Assembly (NCBI GenBank): GCA_002284615.2
Contig: MU069626.1
Coordinates: 186,108 to 205,955, forward strand
Source: Dunaliella salina
Taxonomy: Eukaryota > Chlorophyta > Chlorophyceae > Chlamydomonadales > Dunaliellaceae
DNA: 19,848 nt
Reading direction: 5' to 3'
Position 1 is the first letter of the stretch; the number at the start of each line of letters is the position of its first letter. Position numbers and translations under genes: made by a program. The notes beneath the pieces are model-generated. The model worked only from the letters and a program-made list of their open reading frames with translations. It made no database searches and was not told the origin of the DNA. Shown piece after piece: positions 7,945 through 15,965 of the stretch.

Positions 7945-8408
7945 CCATCATGCATATCATTTTAATTGGTGTGGCTGACACTATTTATTGTGAATATACA
8001 ATCAAATGTCTTATGACTCTGAGCCATACCAAAGCACAAAATCACTAGCAACTGAGCTTAGCTGCCACGCCATCCAAGAAATGACATCCATCATGAACAC
8101 CAGACATGCTCTCCGTCTCAAAGGGCTGCTGGAAGGGGATTTTGTGCTGGACGTGCGGCGAAGGGGACAGAAGAAGGGTCTGTGCGCACCTTAGAGCATG
8201 GCGGATACCCCCCCCCCCCCCGGATCCTACCTTCAATAAATTAACTCTGTTTCTGACTCCATTCAATAAGTTAGCTCTGTTTCTAGCTCTCTCCTAGGCT
8301 CCATTTAAGAAGTCAGCTCTGTTTCAGGCTCTCTCCTAGGCTAGTTGTGTCTAGTGTAGGCCTAGAGGGCCTTCTGGAGAGGCCTCTAACTTTCCAGTTA
8401 GTGGTCCT
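7945..8408 (+). mobile_element. Family B LINE copy D, C-terminal module and 3'UTR
   Basis: This copy begins inside the C-terminal module (HIILIGVADTIYCEYTI, then NTRHAL), with stops and a frameshift. A 14-bp C run (8208-8221) falls where other copies encode N-P-P-D-P. Its 3'UTR contains about 2.7 tandem 42-bp units (8229-8345) built on TTAGCTCTGTTTCTAGCTCT. Then comes the conserved stem-loop AGAGGGCCT...AGGCCTCT at 8365-8390. The copy is cut off near 8408 before the terminal hairpin. Confidence 0.75.
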
Positions 8409-8689
8409 GGGCATTTATGATGAACAAATTCCAATCATCCTGTTACATTCCTGCCATGTAAGCAACGATTGTTCCCCTCAGCAGCGCGAACTAGTTTCTT
8501 TTGTTTATCTCATGTGTGCACGTGGGCAGTTTACTGGAGTCTGCTTTCCGAGGTACCTGCTTGTTGCATGCCTCAGAAACCGCACATCGAGACCTCAAGA
8601 AATTGCTTGTTGCATGGCTCTGAAATTGCAGTTGTCTTTCTTCTGTAGATGAACCTCCGTCCTCTTTTTGTGCTCTAGTTGGATCAAGC
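8409..8689. other. Unassigned stretch between two LINE fragments
   Basis: A segment around TGCTTGTTGCATG is duplicated about 50 bp apart (near 8558 and 8605). No protein is recognised. The stretch may be a decayed part of the LINE-A fragment that follows. Confidence 0.35.
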
Positions 8690-8806
8690 TTTTTCACATG
8701 GATTTTCTGTTGGCTGGCGAGGACCAGTCACAGGCCGATCAGCCGAACAATATGGCTGAAGGTCCCCTTTTTTAAATCTGTAAATCTGTAAATCTTTTCC
8801 TTGTAA
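8690..8806 (+). mobile_element. LINE-A copy 2, extreme 3' fragment
   Basis: The frame reads LFHMDFLLAGEDQSQADQ, then PNNMAEG and a stop. This matches the C-terminus of the large LINE-A copy (MDIYS...QAEQPNNLAEG) at 12920-13010. Both copies end in CCTTGTAA (here 8799-8806). AAATCTGT is repeated just before the end. No clear target-site duplication was found. Confidence 0.7.
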
Positions 8807-8820
8807 CCTTCGCAGCACGT

Positions 8821-9439
8821 AGGAAGAAAAAAAGAGAATTCTAAGCAAGCCAAAGGCGCGTGAATCAAGGGAAGAACCCCTAACTGGAAGGTCAGAGGCC
8901 TCACCAGAAGGCCCTCTAAACCTACACTAGACACAGCTAGCCTAGGAGCGAGAAAGAAACAAAGTTAATAATTAAGGATCTGGGGGTTGTCTGCCATGGT
9001 CCTGGATGCCCGGACTCTCTTCGTCCTGCTGTCCTCCGCCGCACGCCCAGGAAGCCCCCCCCCCCCAGCGGACCCCTGAAGATGAAGAGCATGTCTGGTG
9101 TTAATGATGGATGTCAATTTTGGGTTGGCATGGCAGCTAAATTCAGTTGCTTGTGATTCAGCTTTGTGCTTGGTGAGGCCCAGATCCATAAGAGGTTTGG
9201 AGGTTTGATTGTGTCTTCATTGTAAATTGTGCCAGCCACACAAATTCAGATGAATTGGAGTCACTTTGTTATTCCTGTTTGGATTTCATGAGCTGCAGAT
9301 TGAAGCCTGGTTACAGTGTGGGAATGTTGAGCTGCTGCACGATCCGAAGTGATGAAGGGGTTGGTGTCGGGACAAGATTTTAATTCAACTTTAGGTGGAT
9401 GTCTCTGTGACGATCAGGGATCTCAAAGGGATCCAGCAA
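8821..9439 (-). mobile_element. Family B LINE copy G, endonuclease E-x-K to tail
   Basis: On the minus strand this copy carries VELKSCPDTNPFITSDRAAA (ExK intact), QHSHTV, a diverged C-terminal module, and a Gly/Pro-rich segment with a 12-bp homopolymer run (9055-9066). The 3'UTR has the AGAGGGCCT...AGGCCTCT stem-loop, then a CTTAGAATTCTC end and a T-rich tail near 8821-8835. The flanks share only CACGT (8816-8820 and 9440-9444), so the target-site duplication is uncertain. Several frameshifts are present. Confidence 0.7.
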
Positions 9440-9740
9440 CACGTGCCATACCCATCGACCCCATGCACAATACCAAATCAGCTGTCGGTTTGCACTCACT
9501 AGCAGATCTCATGCAAGTCAATCAGGCAGAACAACCCTTTTCCCATCTGTATTGGCTTGCCAAACCTACTCCCACATCTGGCTCTCACACGGAATTAAGG
9601 GCCCTTCCAAACTTACAAGACAAATAAAAAGAAGACATGCATGATAATCACAAACTGGGGCAAGTGGATGTCAAAACTTACAGAAACTAAACCATCACCA
9701 ACCCACAGTAAACTCTAGGATTAGCTATGCTTTCTGGCAT

Positions 9741-9938
9741 ATGAAAGCTGTCACCCTTAAAGAACAGACAAATATTATGAAAAATAGAACAGGCAAATTC
9801 TACAACAGCAAGCATGCCGCACGATTCAATAACCATTTTGGACCTACGCTCTGCCCTCTTTGTGGTGATCCTGATGACATTTCCCACACTCTTCCCAGAT
9901 GCACCCACCCACAAATCAACAGAATGAATATAAATTGA
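9741..9938 (+). pseudogene. CCHC zinc-finger segment of family B copy J
   Basis: A 65-codon open frame carries a basic region (NRTGKFYNSKHAARF) and Cys38-x2-Cys41-x7-His49-x4-Cys54. All four ligand residues are intact, as in copy C. A stop after NRMNIN ends the frame early relative to copy C. Confidence 0.75.
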
Positions 9939-10143
9939 CATCATTAAGCTCTCAGCATCTGTGGTGAAGCACTGAACAAAGGTGACCGGACAACATCCAG
10001 AGAAACATTCCAAATTTCCCATCTCGACAATCGCCAACCACACAGCTCAATGGCCCTGACGGCATCCTTGTACTACCCCTGGAAGACAGAGGTTCCTCCC
10101 ACCATCTAGAAAATTATGAATCCCAGAGACAGAGACATCCGCC

Positions 10144-10416
10144 TGTCTGAAATTCTACTCAGATACTAACCCTGAACAAACGCTCTATACCGCACAAAAT
10201 CAACATAATTACACCATTGAGAACTTACGTATAAAAACACTTCGAGGCTCACACCATAATAACAGAGTCACTTTACACACTATTCTTATAGGAGTTGCTG
10301 GAGCTATCTACAATCTCTACACAATTGAACCTCTCTGCAACCTAGGCTTAACCAAAGAAAAGGCTCAAAAAACTGCTACCAAACTCCACTTCCATGCAGT
10401 TAAATCCCTAAAAAAA
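10144..10416 (+). pseudogene. Conserved C-terminal module of family B copy J
   Basis: The frame is open from LKFYSDTNPEQTL through IKTLRGSHHNN, VTLHTILIGVAGAIYN and LGLTKEKAQKTATK to HFHAVKSL. It is the least damaged example of the region C-terminal to the endonuclease that is shared by copies A, B, C, D, E, G, H and J. Its function is unknown. Confidence 0.65.
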
Positions 10417-10589
10417 TTGACAGCACCAAACATGCCATCCGTTTCAGCAACTCTGTCAACACAGAACCGGAGTTGGCGGCTACCAGACGGGCTGGATACA
10501 GGAGAGTGAGGCGTGCGCCTGGACGGATGGCCGACAACCCTCTGGATCCACACTAGTTCATTAGTTCTCTCTTAGCCTAGATATGGTGA

Positions 10590-12558
10590 ATGCTGGAAAA
10601 CAGCCAAAATTACTCCTCTCTACAAGTAGGGCTCTGTTGTGGATCCAGGGAATTATCGCATGCTTGCCGTTAGTGGTACCCTGTACAGACTGTACGCGAA
10701 CGCATTGAGGGAAGTTGTCACAGGGTGGTGCAGAGATAAGAACAAAATTCCAGACACGCAATATGGTTTCTACCCTGGCCGTAACACTTTGCAGCCTATT
10801 CTTGTCTTACGGCACTCGCAGCATGCTGCTCAGGTCAAGCGTCCTCATCGATTCCCAAGATTGCATACGGCAAAAGAAAAGAAAAAGAAAAGTCTACGCA
10901 AGCCAAAGGCCGCGTGCATTAAGGGAAGAACCTCTAACAAAAGTTGAAGGCCTCATCAGGAGGCCCTCCACCTAAACTAGACAGAACTAGCCTAAGAGAG
11001 AGCAAGAGACAGAACTAATGGGGATCTGGAGGATTGCTAGCCATGCCCCTGAGCGCTTGGACTCTCCTTCTTCCATCCTCAGCCGCCGCCGCGCGCCCAT
11101 CAAACCCCATTCCAGATGCCCTCTGAAAGCAAAGTGCAAAGTGTCTAGTGTTAATGATGGTGAATATCTTTGGATGGCATGGTCCCTGAGCTTGGATGCT
11201 AGTGATTTGGCTTTCTGTTTGGTAAGACCCAGATTTATGAGAGGTGTAATTGTGAGCTCATTGTAAATTGTGCCACCCACACCAATTAAGATGGTACGCA
11301 AAGTCACTTTGTTATTCCTGTTTGCATACAGCATTTATTGACTTTAAGCAAGCTTACGACCCCATACCCAGGGAAGCTCTTTGGAGGCACCTTCAGTGCA
11401 TTCGTATGCCTACATGCCTGTCGAATATCATTAAGAACATGTTTGCCAATGATGAGACATCTTGGTGGATGGCAGCAAGCAAGCTCATGTGCGCCCTCTT
11501 TCTGGAGTTAAGCAAGGCTGCTTGCTTTCCCCCCTGCAGTTTTCCCTGTACATCAATGATGTGGATTGCTTGGCAGAAAATGTGCAAAGGGCAGTAACAG
11601 GTGCAAGCGACCTCCATGTTGCGCACATGCTGTATGCAGACGACCTGTGCCTTACCAGTAATCATCCTGGTCAACTCCAGTTGATGTTGGATAGGTTGCA
11701 TGCTTATGCTCTGCCAAAAGGGTTGGTGATAAATGCTGCCGAGTCTGAGATTGTGCATTTTAATTCTAAGGGCAATAATGTGCCAGTCTTTACTTAAGGT
11801 GGAGCGCGCTTGACTTGTGCAGAGTTTTTCAAATATTTGGGCATGCTGTTCACAAAGCAGCGCAACCCTCAGGCCACTGCTGAACACATGTGCGCTCCTT
11901 TCCTGGCTGGATGTAGACGGATCAGGCAATTTGCGTCAGAGCACCACTTGACTGACAGGCCGCATACCATGCTCTGGCTGACTCAAGCATTTGCTCTCCC
12001 TGCTAGCATGTATGCTTGTCAAATCTGGGGCACTAGATATATAAAGAAGGTGTTGAATGAGACTGCCTTTTACAAACTGTGCACCTGTGCTTACTGAAGC
12101 GTTTCCTGGGGGTGAAGCGTACCACTCCTAACTGGCCTGTTCTACGGGAATGTGGTCATGAGCCTTTGCAGTTTAATCGGTTCCGTGCAGCAGTCAGATT
12201 CTACAATGCTTTGCTGCGCAACAGTACTACACTGCGCAAGGTGCTGCAAGCAGATGTTGACATGAGCAGTATATCTCATAAATGTTGGACCTCGGAGTTT
12301 TTGGCAGCATGTAATGGCTTGGACAGGTGCAATATGTGCATCCAATGTGTGCGTTCAGGGCAGCTAGTAGCACTGAAGGAGTTCGATGTTGATCCGAGAA
12401 AAAGGCTACGAGGTGTTTGGAATGCGGCTGCCTTGGCAGAGCACAATGAGCGTGTGAACAAATTAGCCAGGTATCATCACTGGGTGGCTTTCACTTTGAA
12501 GCCTTCGCTGCTCATGGAGCGCCCTTTTTTGTCCCTAGGTATTTGCATCTTGATTTAG
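10590..12558 (+). pseudogene. Reverse transcriptase of LINE-A, broken
   Basis: Non-LTR RT landmarks occur in order: ITPLYK then DPGNYRMLAVSGTLYRLYAN; IPDTQYGFYPGRNTLQP; AFIDFKQAYD (catalytic Asp, after the copy H insertion); GVKQGCLLSPLQFSLYIND; and YADD at 11633-11644 (catalytic Asp pair). Then come FFKYLGMLF and a thumb-like region with LLKRFLGVKRTTP. The coding segments are 10639-10868, 11330-11460, 11462-11797, 11810-12097 and 12079-12558, in changing frames. The enzyme would have made cDNA from the element RNA at a nicked target. The catalytic residues survive but the frame does not. Confidence 0.88.
10869..11321 (-). mobile_element. Family B LINE copy H, insertion in the RT of LINE-A, 8-bp TSD
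   Basis: TTGCATAC flanks the copy at 10861-10868 and 11322-11329. The 453-bp insert reads on the minus strand from the C-terminal module (NRNNKVTLRTILIGVGG, LGLTKQKAKSLASK) through a basic tail to the 3'UTR. It has an 8-bp stem-loop GAGGGCCT/AGGCCTTC, then TTAATGCACGC, GCGTAGACTTTTC and a (CTTTT)n tail. Removing it plus one duplication copy brings the RT segment ending PRLHT into frame with AFIDFKQAYD. It is the youngest layer and the best-delimited family B insertion. Confidence 0.88.
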
Positions 12559-12614
12559 GCAAAGTATATGCTGAGAAACATCGCGCGCCTTCAATTGCAT
12601 GCACACCGTGTGCA

Positions 12615-12653
12615 TGAGTCAGAACTGTGACACCTGAGTCAGAACTGTGACAC
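12615..12653 (+). repeat. 20-bp tandem duplication in LINE-A
   Basis: TGAGTCAGAACTGTGACAC occurs at 12615 and 12635 with a period of 20 bp. It lies between the RT region and the C-terminal domain and is probably a replication-slippage event in the dead copy. Confidence 0.85.
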
Positions 12654-12699
12654 TTTAGGAGTTGAGACATCACTTTGGCAGGAGCACACATCAGTTTAT

Positions 12700-13016
12700 G
12701 ATAATTGTGACCTAGTAGGACTTCAAGATGAAAAACATGCTCTGTTCCTTTGTTCTTGGGGTCCTGTGTGTTCTCTTAGAAGGAATCATGAACATCTGTT
12801 TTCTGATTCCCTCTCTGCTCACAGAGTTCTTCAAAAGAGACAGGCGCTTTTTCCTACACTCAGGCTAGTTTTGAGGATGCCTTTCATTTCTTACAGGACC
12901 AAACTAATGAGATTTATCATTTTATTTCCTATCTCATGGATATTTATTCTGTGGATGGAACAGTTCATCAGGCCGAGCAGCCAAACAACCTGGCTGAAGG
13001 TCAAACCCAATTGTAG
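12700..13016 (+). pseudogene. LINE-A C-terminal domain
   Basis: DEKHALFLCS and LRRNHEHLF precede IYHFISYLMDIYS and QAEQPNNLAEGQTQL followed by a stop (TAG, 13014-13016). A frame change lies between the two halves (near 12870). The C-terminus recurs in copy 2 at 8690-8780, confirming the family. The Cys/His-containing first half may be a metal-binding motif, but the full ligand set is not visible. Confidence 0.65.
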
Positions 13017-13130
13017 CCTTGTAACCTAGATATGGTGAGGCTCATGGTCAGTGACAGCGCTGGCTGTGGGTTCTTTCCTTAATGCACAGATGTGTCCAGC
13101 GTAGACTTATACTTTCACAAGTGTAGCACC

Positions 13131-13647
13131 TGACAGACAACCAGCTCTGCCTGCGGTGAAGTTCCAGAATCTGCCAGCCTGCCGTGAAGGAGACTTGACT
13201 AGAAACCTGAACTCCGCCAGTCATGCCTGGGCGTCTCTGCAAGCAGCCTTGCTGGCTGTGATCTACGTCAAAATCTGGCCGTGATCTATGTCAAAGTCTG
13301 CCTTCAATTGCGTGTGTGACCAGCTGCTTGGGATATTGCCCAAGGACGCATTTTCTTGCATTGTACCCTTGTTTATACCCTCCCTGGGCCTTTCCACGCA
13401 CAAGCAAGGTGTCCTCTTTGCAAGCGCATGACCTGTGATGTTGGACGGCAGTGTTCCACTCATTATTGATCTGGTAGCCCTACATCGCATTCCAGGGCAT
13501 CAGGCAGTTTGGCATCAGCAGCAAGCACATGGCTTTCAATGAGCACCATGCTCTACACAAGCATCACACATGTCTTGAGATAAAAATAGAGTCAATGTGT
13601 CAGTCAGAGGCCACCACAGAACGGATGATGTAAAGAAGTACTGCTTC
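13131..13647. other. Flank between retroelement block and minus-strand gene; 23-bp tandem repeat
   Basis: This is probably the 3'UTR and downstream flank of the minus-strand gene. A tandem GTGATCTACGTCAAAATCTG-type unit of about 23 bp occurs twice at 13257-13302. No minus-strand TGTAA (TTACA on the plus strand) was found, so the poly(A) site is not located. No other gene is seen. Confidence 0.5.
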
Positions 13648-14295
13648 TCAAAGGCGGCCAGATGAGCGTGTAGGGCGGCGGTTGGCCAGGGCTGCCTGCT
13701 TCGCTGCTTCTGCTGCGTCGGTATGCCGTGTGCGCTTCCGCGGCGCCCCTTCGTTACTTTTGCTCTTGGCCTGGCCCTTGGCTGCGGCAGTGCCCCGCGT
13801 CACCTTTCCTCCTCCTCTCCTTCCCTTCTCCTCCTCCTCCTCCTCCTCCTCCTCCTCTTCGCTTTCTCCCTCCTCTTCCTCACCCTCCTCTTCATCCCCA
13901 CCTTCTTCCTCTCCATCCTCTTCTGCTTCTTCTTGCCGCCTCCTTTTTGCAGACCCTCTAGTAGGTGCATTTTGCCCACTTCTTCCTCCTCCTTGCCTGC
14001 TCCTTCCCTGGCCTCCCTGTTCTTGCCCCTCCTCTTCCTCTTCCTCCTCCTCGCTAGGTTGCTCCTCCTCTTCCTCCTCTTCCCCTTCTTGCCTCCTGCC
14101 CCTCTTCTGAGCCCCACCTCCCTGCCTGGACCTGCCTGCTCCTGCAGCAGCACCCATAGCTTTGCCAGCAGCTCCGGCAGGAGCGGCAGGGCCCTTCCCA
14201 ACAGCCTTCCCTGCTGCCTTGGCTTCTGCGGCTACTTGCTGCCTGTTGCGGCGCACCAGGGCTGCCAGGGGATGCAGTGACAGCTCTTCAAGCAC
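13648..14295 (-). CDS. Terminal exon of an unidentified charged, probably nuclear protein
   Basis: The acceptor (GTATGTGCAG on the minus strand, after a TG-rich tract) precedes a 215-codon exon ending in a stop at 13648. The exon starts VLEELSLHPLAALVRRNRQQ, a normal-looking helical segment. It then becomes Ala/Gly/Lys-rich, has two Glu-rich blocks interrupted by basic QGGQGRSRQGGG and KRRRQE motifs, and ends in a Lys/Arg-rich tail with PRKRTRHTD and RRPTRSSGRL. Alternating acidic and basic low-complexity tails are common in chromatin and nucleolar proteins, so nuclear localisation is a reasonable inference. The family is not recognised. The plus-strand frames are shadows of the GAG/GAA repeats. 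Confidence 0.72.
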   Translation of the reverse strand: MLEELSLHPLAALVRRNRQQVAAEAKAAGKAVGKGPAAPAGAAGKAMGAAAGAGRSRQGGGAQKRGRRQEGEEEEEEEQPSEEEEEEEEGQEQGGQGRSRQGGGRSGQNAPTRGSAKRRRQEEAEEDGEEEGGDEEEGEEEEGESEEEEEEEEEEEKGRRGGGKVTRGTAAAKGQAKSKSNEGAPRKRTRHTDAAEAAKQAALANRRPTRSSGRL

Positions 14296-14590
14296 CTGCA
14301 CATACACACACACACACATACAAGCGCCAAAAGGGAGGTAAGACTGCCACTTCCTAATCAGTGATGTCACCCTCAATCGCCAGCAAGGATCGTGACAGGA
14401 TAGACAGCCTGGGTGTGCTGAAAACTTTGATGAGCACCTGCACATAAACACACGAGTGCCATGAGGGAGGTGAGGAAAGACGGTCGATGTCTAAAGATCC
14501 ATGTCACCCTCATACGCCAGCACAAATCACGACAGAATAATCATTTTCAGCCCGGGTGTGCTGAAGACTTCAAGCACCTGCATTTTTCAC
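14291..14590 (-). repeat. About 141-bp tandem repeat duplicating the acceptor of the terminal exon
   Basis: AGCACCTGCA-type blocks occur at 14291, 14433 and 14573, spaced 142 and 140 bp. The intervening sequences align (GGGAGGTRAG, TGTCACCCTCA.ACGCCAGCA, GGTGTGCTGAARACTT). Read on the minus strand, each block is TGCAG followed by GTGCTY, so the terminal exon's 3' splice site has two upstream duplicates in its intron. Confidence 0.8.
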
Positions 14591-14871
14591 AGAAAACCAA
14601 GGCCAAGACAGGAAGTAGAGGGAAAAAAAAAGGACTCAGGCTGGTCCCAGTCACAAGCACACAGGCGCTCAAACCAGATCCTAAATCCAATTGCAAGCCT
14701 TGTGAGGAGAGTGCATACTGCACATATGAATCACTTGAGGGTTTCCAGTGGCCTTATCTAGAATCCCTGAGGGGGGCTCAGAAAAAATTTGGCAATGAGC
14801 ACCAGCAACAGGATGAAAGCCATTCCAAGGCCCTCTGCTCCTCCTTCCAAGAATTTGCATGCTTTGATATG

Positions 14872-14874
<3 letters not shown>
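14591..14874. other. Intron sequence, no supported exon
   Basis: A 160-codon plus-strand frame (14461-14943) spans this stretch but ends in a TG microsatellite and has no recognisable content. On the minus strand, a short EEQRALEWLSSCC segment near 14810-14852 between AAG and GTGCTC could be a mini-exon, with very weak support. Confidence 0.3.

Positions 14875-14933
<59 letters not shown>
14875..14933. repeat. (TG)29 microsatellite
   Basis: A perfect TG tract of about 59 bp in intronic sequence. Confidence 0.97.
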
Positions 14934-14934
<1 letters not shown>

Positions 14935-15174
14935 CCTCTCTGATCCTTACAACCTGAGCATCTGCAAAGCAGAGAAACAGAGCCAGAAGACAAACGGAAT
15001 GTAGGAAAGCAAACAGTCGTCCCTATGAACACCTCCCCCCCTTCCCTCGGACAAACTGTCTCACATAGCGTTTTTCAAACATATCCCTACAACCCCTGCA
15101 TCGTTCCAGGACCTGACAGGTGTGTTGGATAGCAATTTTTTTGCCTTACACAGCCGTGTAAAAGGGTGGGGGGA

Positions 15175-15177
<3 letters not shown>

Positions 15178-15218
<41 letters not shown>
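15178..15218. repeat. 41-bp uninterrupted G run
   Basis: Forty-one consecutive G residues, preceded by GGGTGGGGGGAGGA. The plus strand is capable of G-quadruplex or triplex structure. Assembly length may be unreliable at such a run. Confidence 0.9.
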
Positions 15219-15229
15219 CGGCGATGTGT

Positions 15230-15665
15230 GGCCGGCAGTGTCCATGTGGCCTGTGCTCAAGCCACCGCCAACTAATAAACCTTTGCCAGAGATAAAACCT
15301 CTACCACTGCTCCTATCTCTGCCAGCACTCATGTGCCTGTGCTTCGGCCTTTCCCAGTACCTATGCCAACCTCTGCTGGTGCTCATGTGGCTGCGCTTAC
15401 ACATTTGCAGGGTTGGCCAATCCCCTCTTCGTATACGCACTCATACGTATTATACGGCAAATGTATGGAATTTCTAGCATTAAATACACAGGTGTACGGT
15501 ATTGACATACAGAACTGGCCAACCCTACATAATTGGCAGTGACTAAACCTCTGCCGATGCCTATGGGTCCTGTGCTCAAACCTTTGCCAGTGACCACACC
15601 TCTGCCAGTGCCCATGTGGCCTGCGCTTAGACCTTCACCAGTGCACATGCCGACCTCTGCAAACA
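15230..15665 (+). repeat. Degenerate Pro-rich repeat (K-P-L-P type), split by an inverted-repeat element
   Basis: Units related to CCTCTGCCAGTGCCCATGTG and CCTGTGCTCAAACCTTTGCC recur at 15230-15405 and 15533-15665. The best plus-strand reading is Pro-rich (KPLPMPMGPVLKPLPVTTPL), but the frame shifts between halves. It could be a decayed or alternative exon, or a simple satellite. It lies inside an intron of the minus gene as modelled. Confidence 0.5.
15407..15528. mobile_element. 122-bp MITE-like element with 13-bp terminal inverted repeats
   Basis: GCAGGGTTGGCCA (15407-15419) and TGGCCAACCCTAC (15516-15528) are inverted with 12 of 13 matches. The interior is AT-richer than the surrounding Pro-rich repeat and has a smaller palindromic CGTATACG...CGTATTATACG segment. 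The flanking repeat is related on both sides, consistent with insertion. No clear target-site duplication is seen. GTAGGGTTGGTCA also occurs at about 1585-1597 without a partner. Confidence 0.5.
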
Positions 15666-15965
15666 CACATCCTTCCTTGCCTGCAATCACATGCTACGCC
15701 TGCAATCACACCCATTGCTTGTGACCATACCCTCTGGCCCCCATCGTTTCCATCATGCCCTTCTTGCACACACAGCAGCGTGAGCTGGCTGCCCGTGCAG
15801 ACGCTTGAAAAAATGCCAATTGCCAAAATCATCACCACTTTTGTGGCATGGTCCCAAGAAACATGGTCACCACTTCTGCTGTACATGGAAGAGTGTGGGA
15901 GTGCACGAATTTGTGGCTGCTTGTGGCTGCACCGAAAGAAATTTTTTGGGCTTGATCTTCGGCTC
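15666..15965. other. Unassigned intronic stretch
   Basis: No exon, RNA or repeat is supported. The overlapping open frames on both strands have no recognisable domains. Confidence 0.35.

Larger units (their letters stand above)
10590..13024 (+). mobile_element. LINE-A copy 1: non-LTR retrotransposon with RT domain, 14-bp TSD
   Basis: The element is 5'-truncated and flanked by perfect CCTAGATATGGTGA at 10576-10589 and 13025-13038. It starts within the N-terminal RT region and ends in CCTTGTAA. It lies in the 3'UTR of family B copy J and is itself interrupted by family B copy H (10869-11321). An in-frame TAG (near 10627), frameshifts near 11455, 11797 and 12090, and further breaks downstream make it inactive. 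RT motifs identify it as a LINE; the clade is unresolved. Confidence 0.88.
9440..13130 (+). mobile_element. Family B LINE copy J, split by LINE-A
   Basis: The body (9440-10589) runs in order: an RNase H C-terminal remnant followed by NQAEQPFSHLYWLA; LPNLQDK; the CCHC segment (9741-9938); HWLFPSRQ-like and PDGILVLP; a 5-nt deletion at the E-x-K motif; a long intact stretch of C-terminal module (about 10144-10416); and a 3'UTR start. The rest of the 3'UTR resumes at 13039. It ends near 13130 with TTAATGCAC, a small hairpin and GCGTAGACTT. It is the oldest of three nested layers and is inactive through stops and deletions. Confidence 0.75.

Noticed and set aside
11393..11929. 178-codon minus-strand ORF over the RT region
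   Set aside because: The plus strand carries ordered RT motifs including YADD, so this is an antisense shadow.
10590..12558. Bacterial retron or group II intron RT
   Set aside because: The motif order, the C-terminal LINE domain, target-site duplications and family context all indicate a non-LTR retrotransposon in a eukaryote.
13682..14280. Plus-strand Ser/Leu/Pro-rich ORFs opposite the terminal exon
   Set aside because: They are shadows of the Glu-rich (GAG/GAA) minus-strand exon, which has a clean acceptor, stop and non-repetitive start.
14461..14943. 160-codon plus-strand ORF
   Set aside because: It has no recognisable domain, overlaps the duplicated intron segment of the minus gene, and ends in a TG microsatellite.
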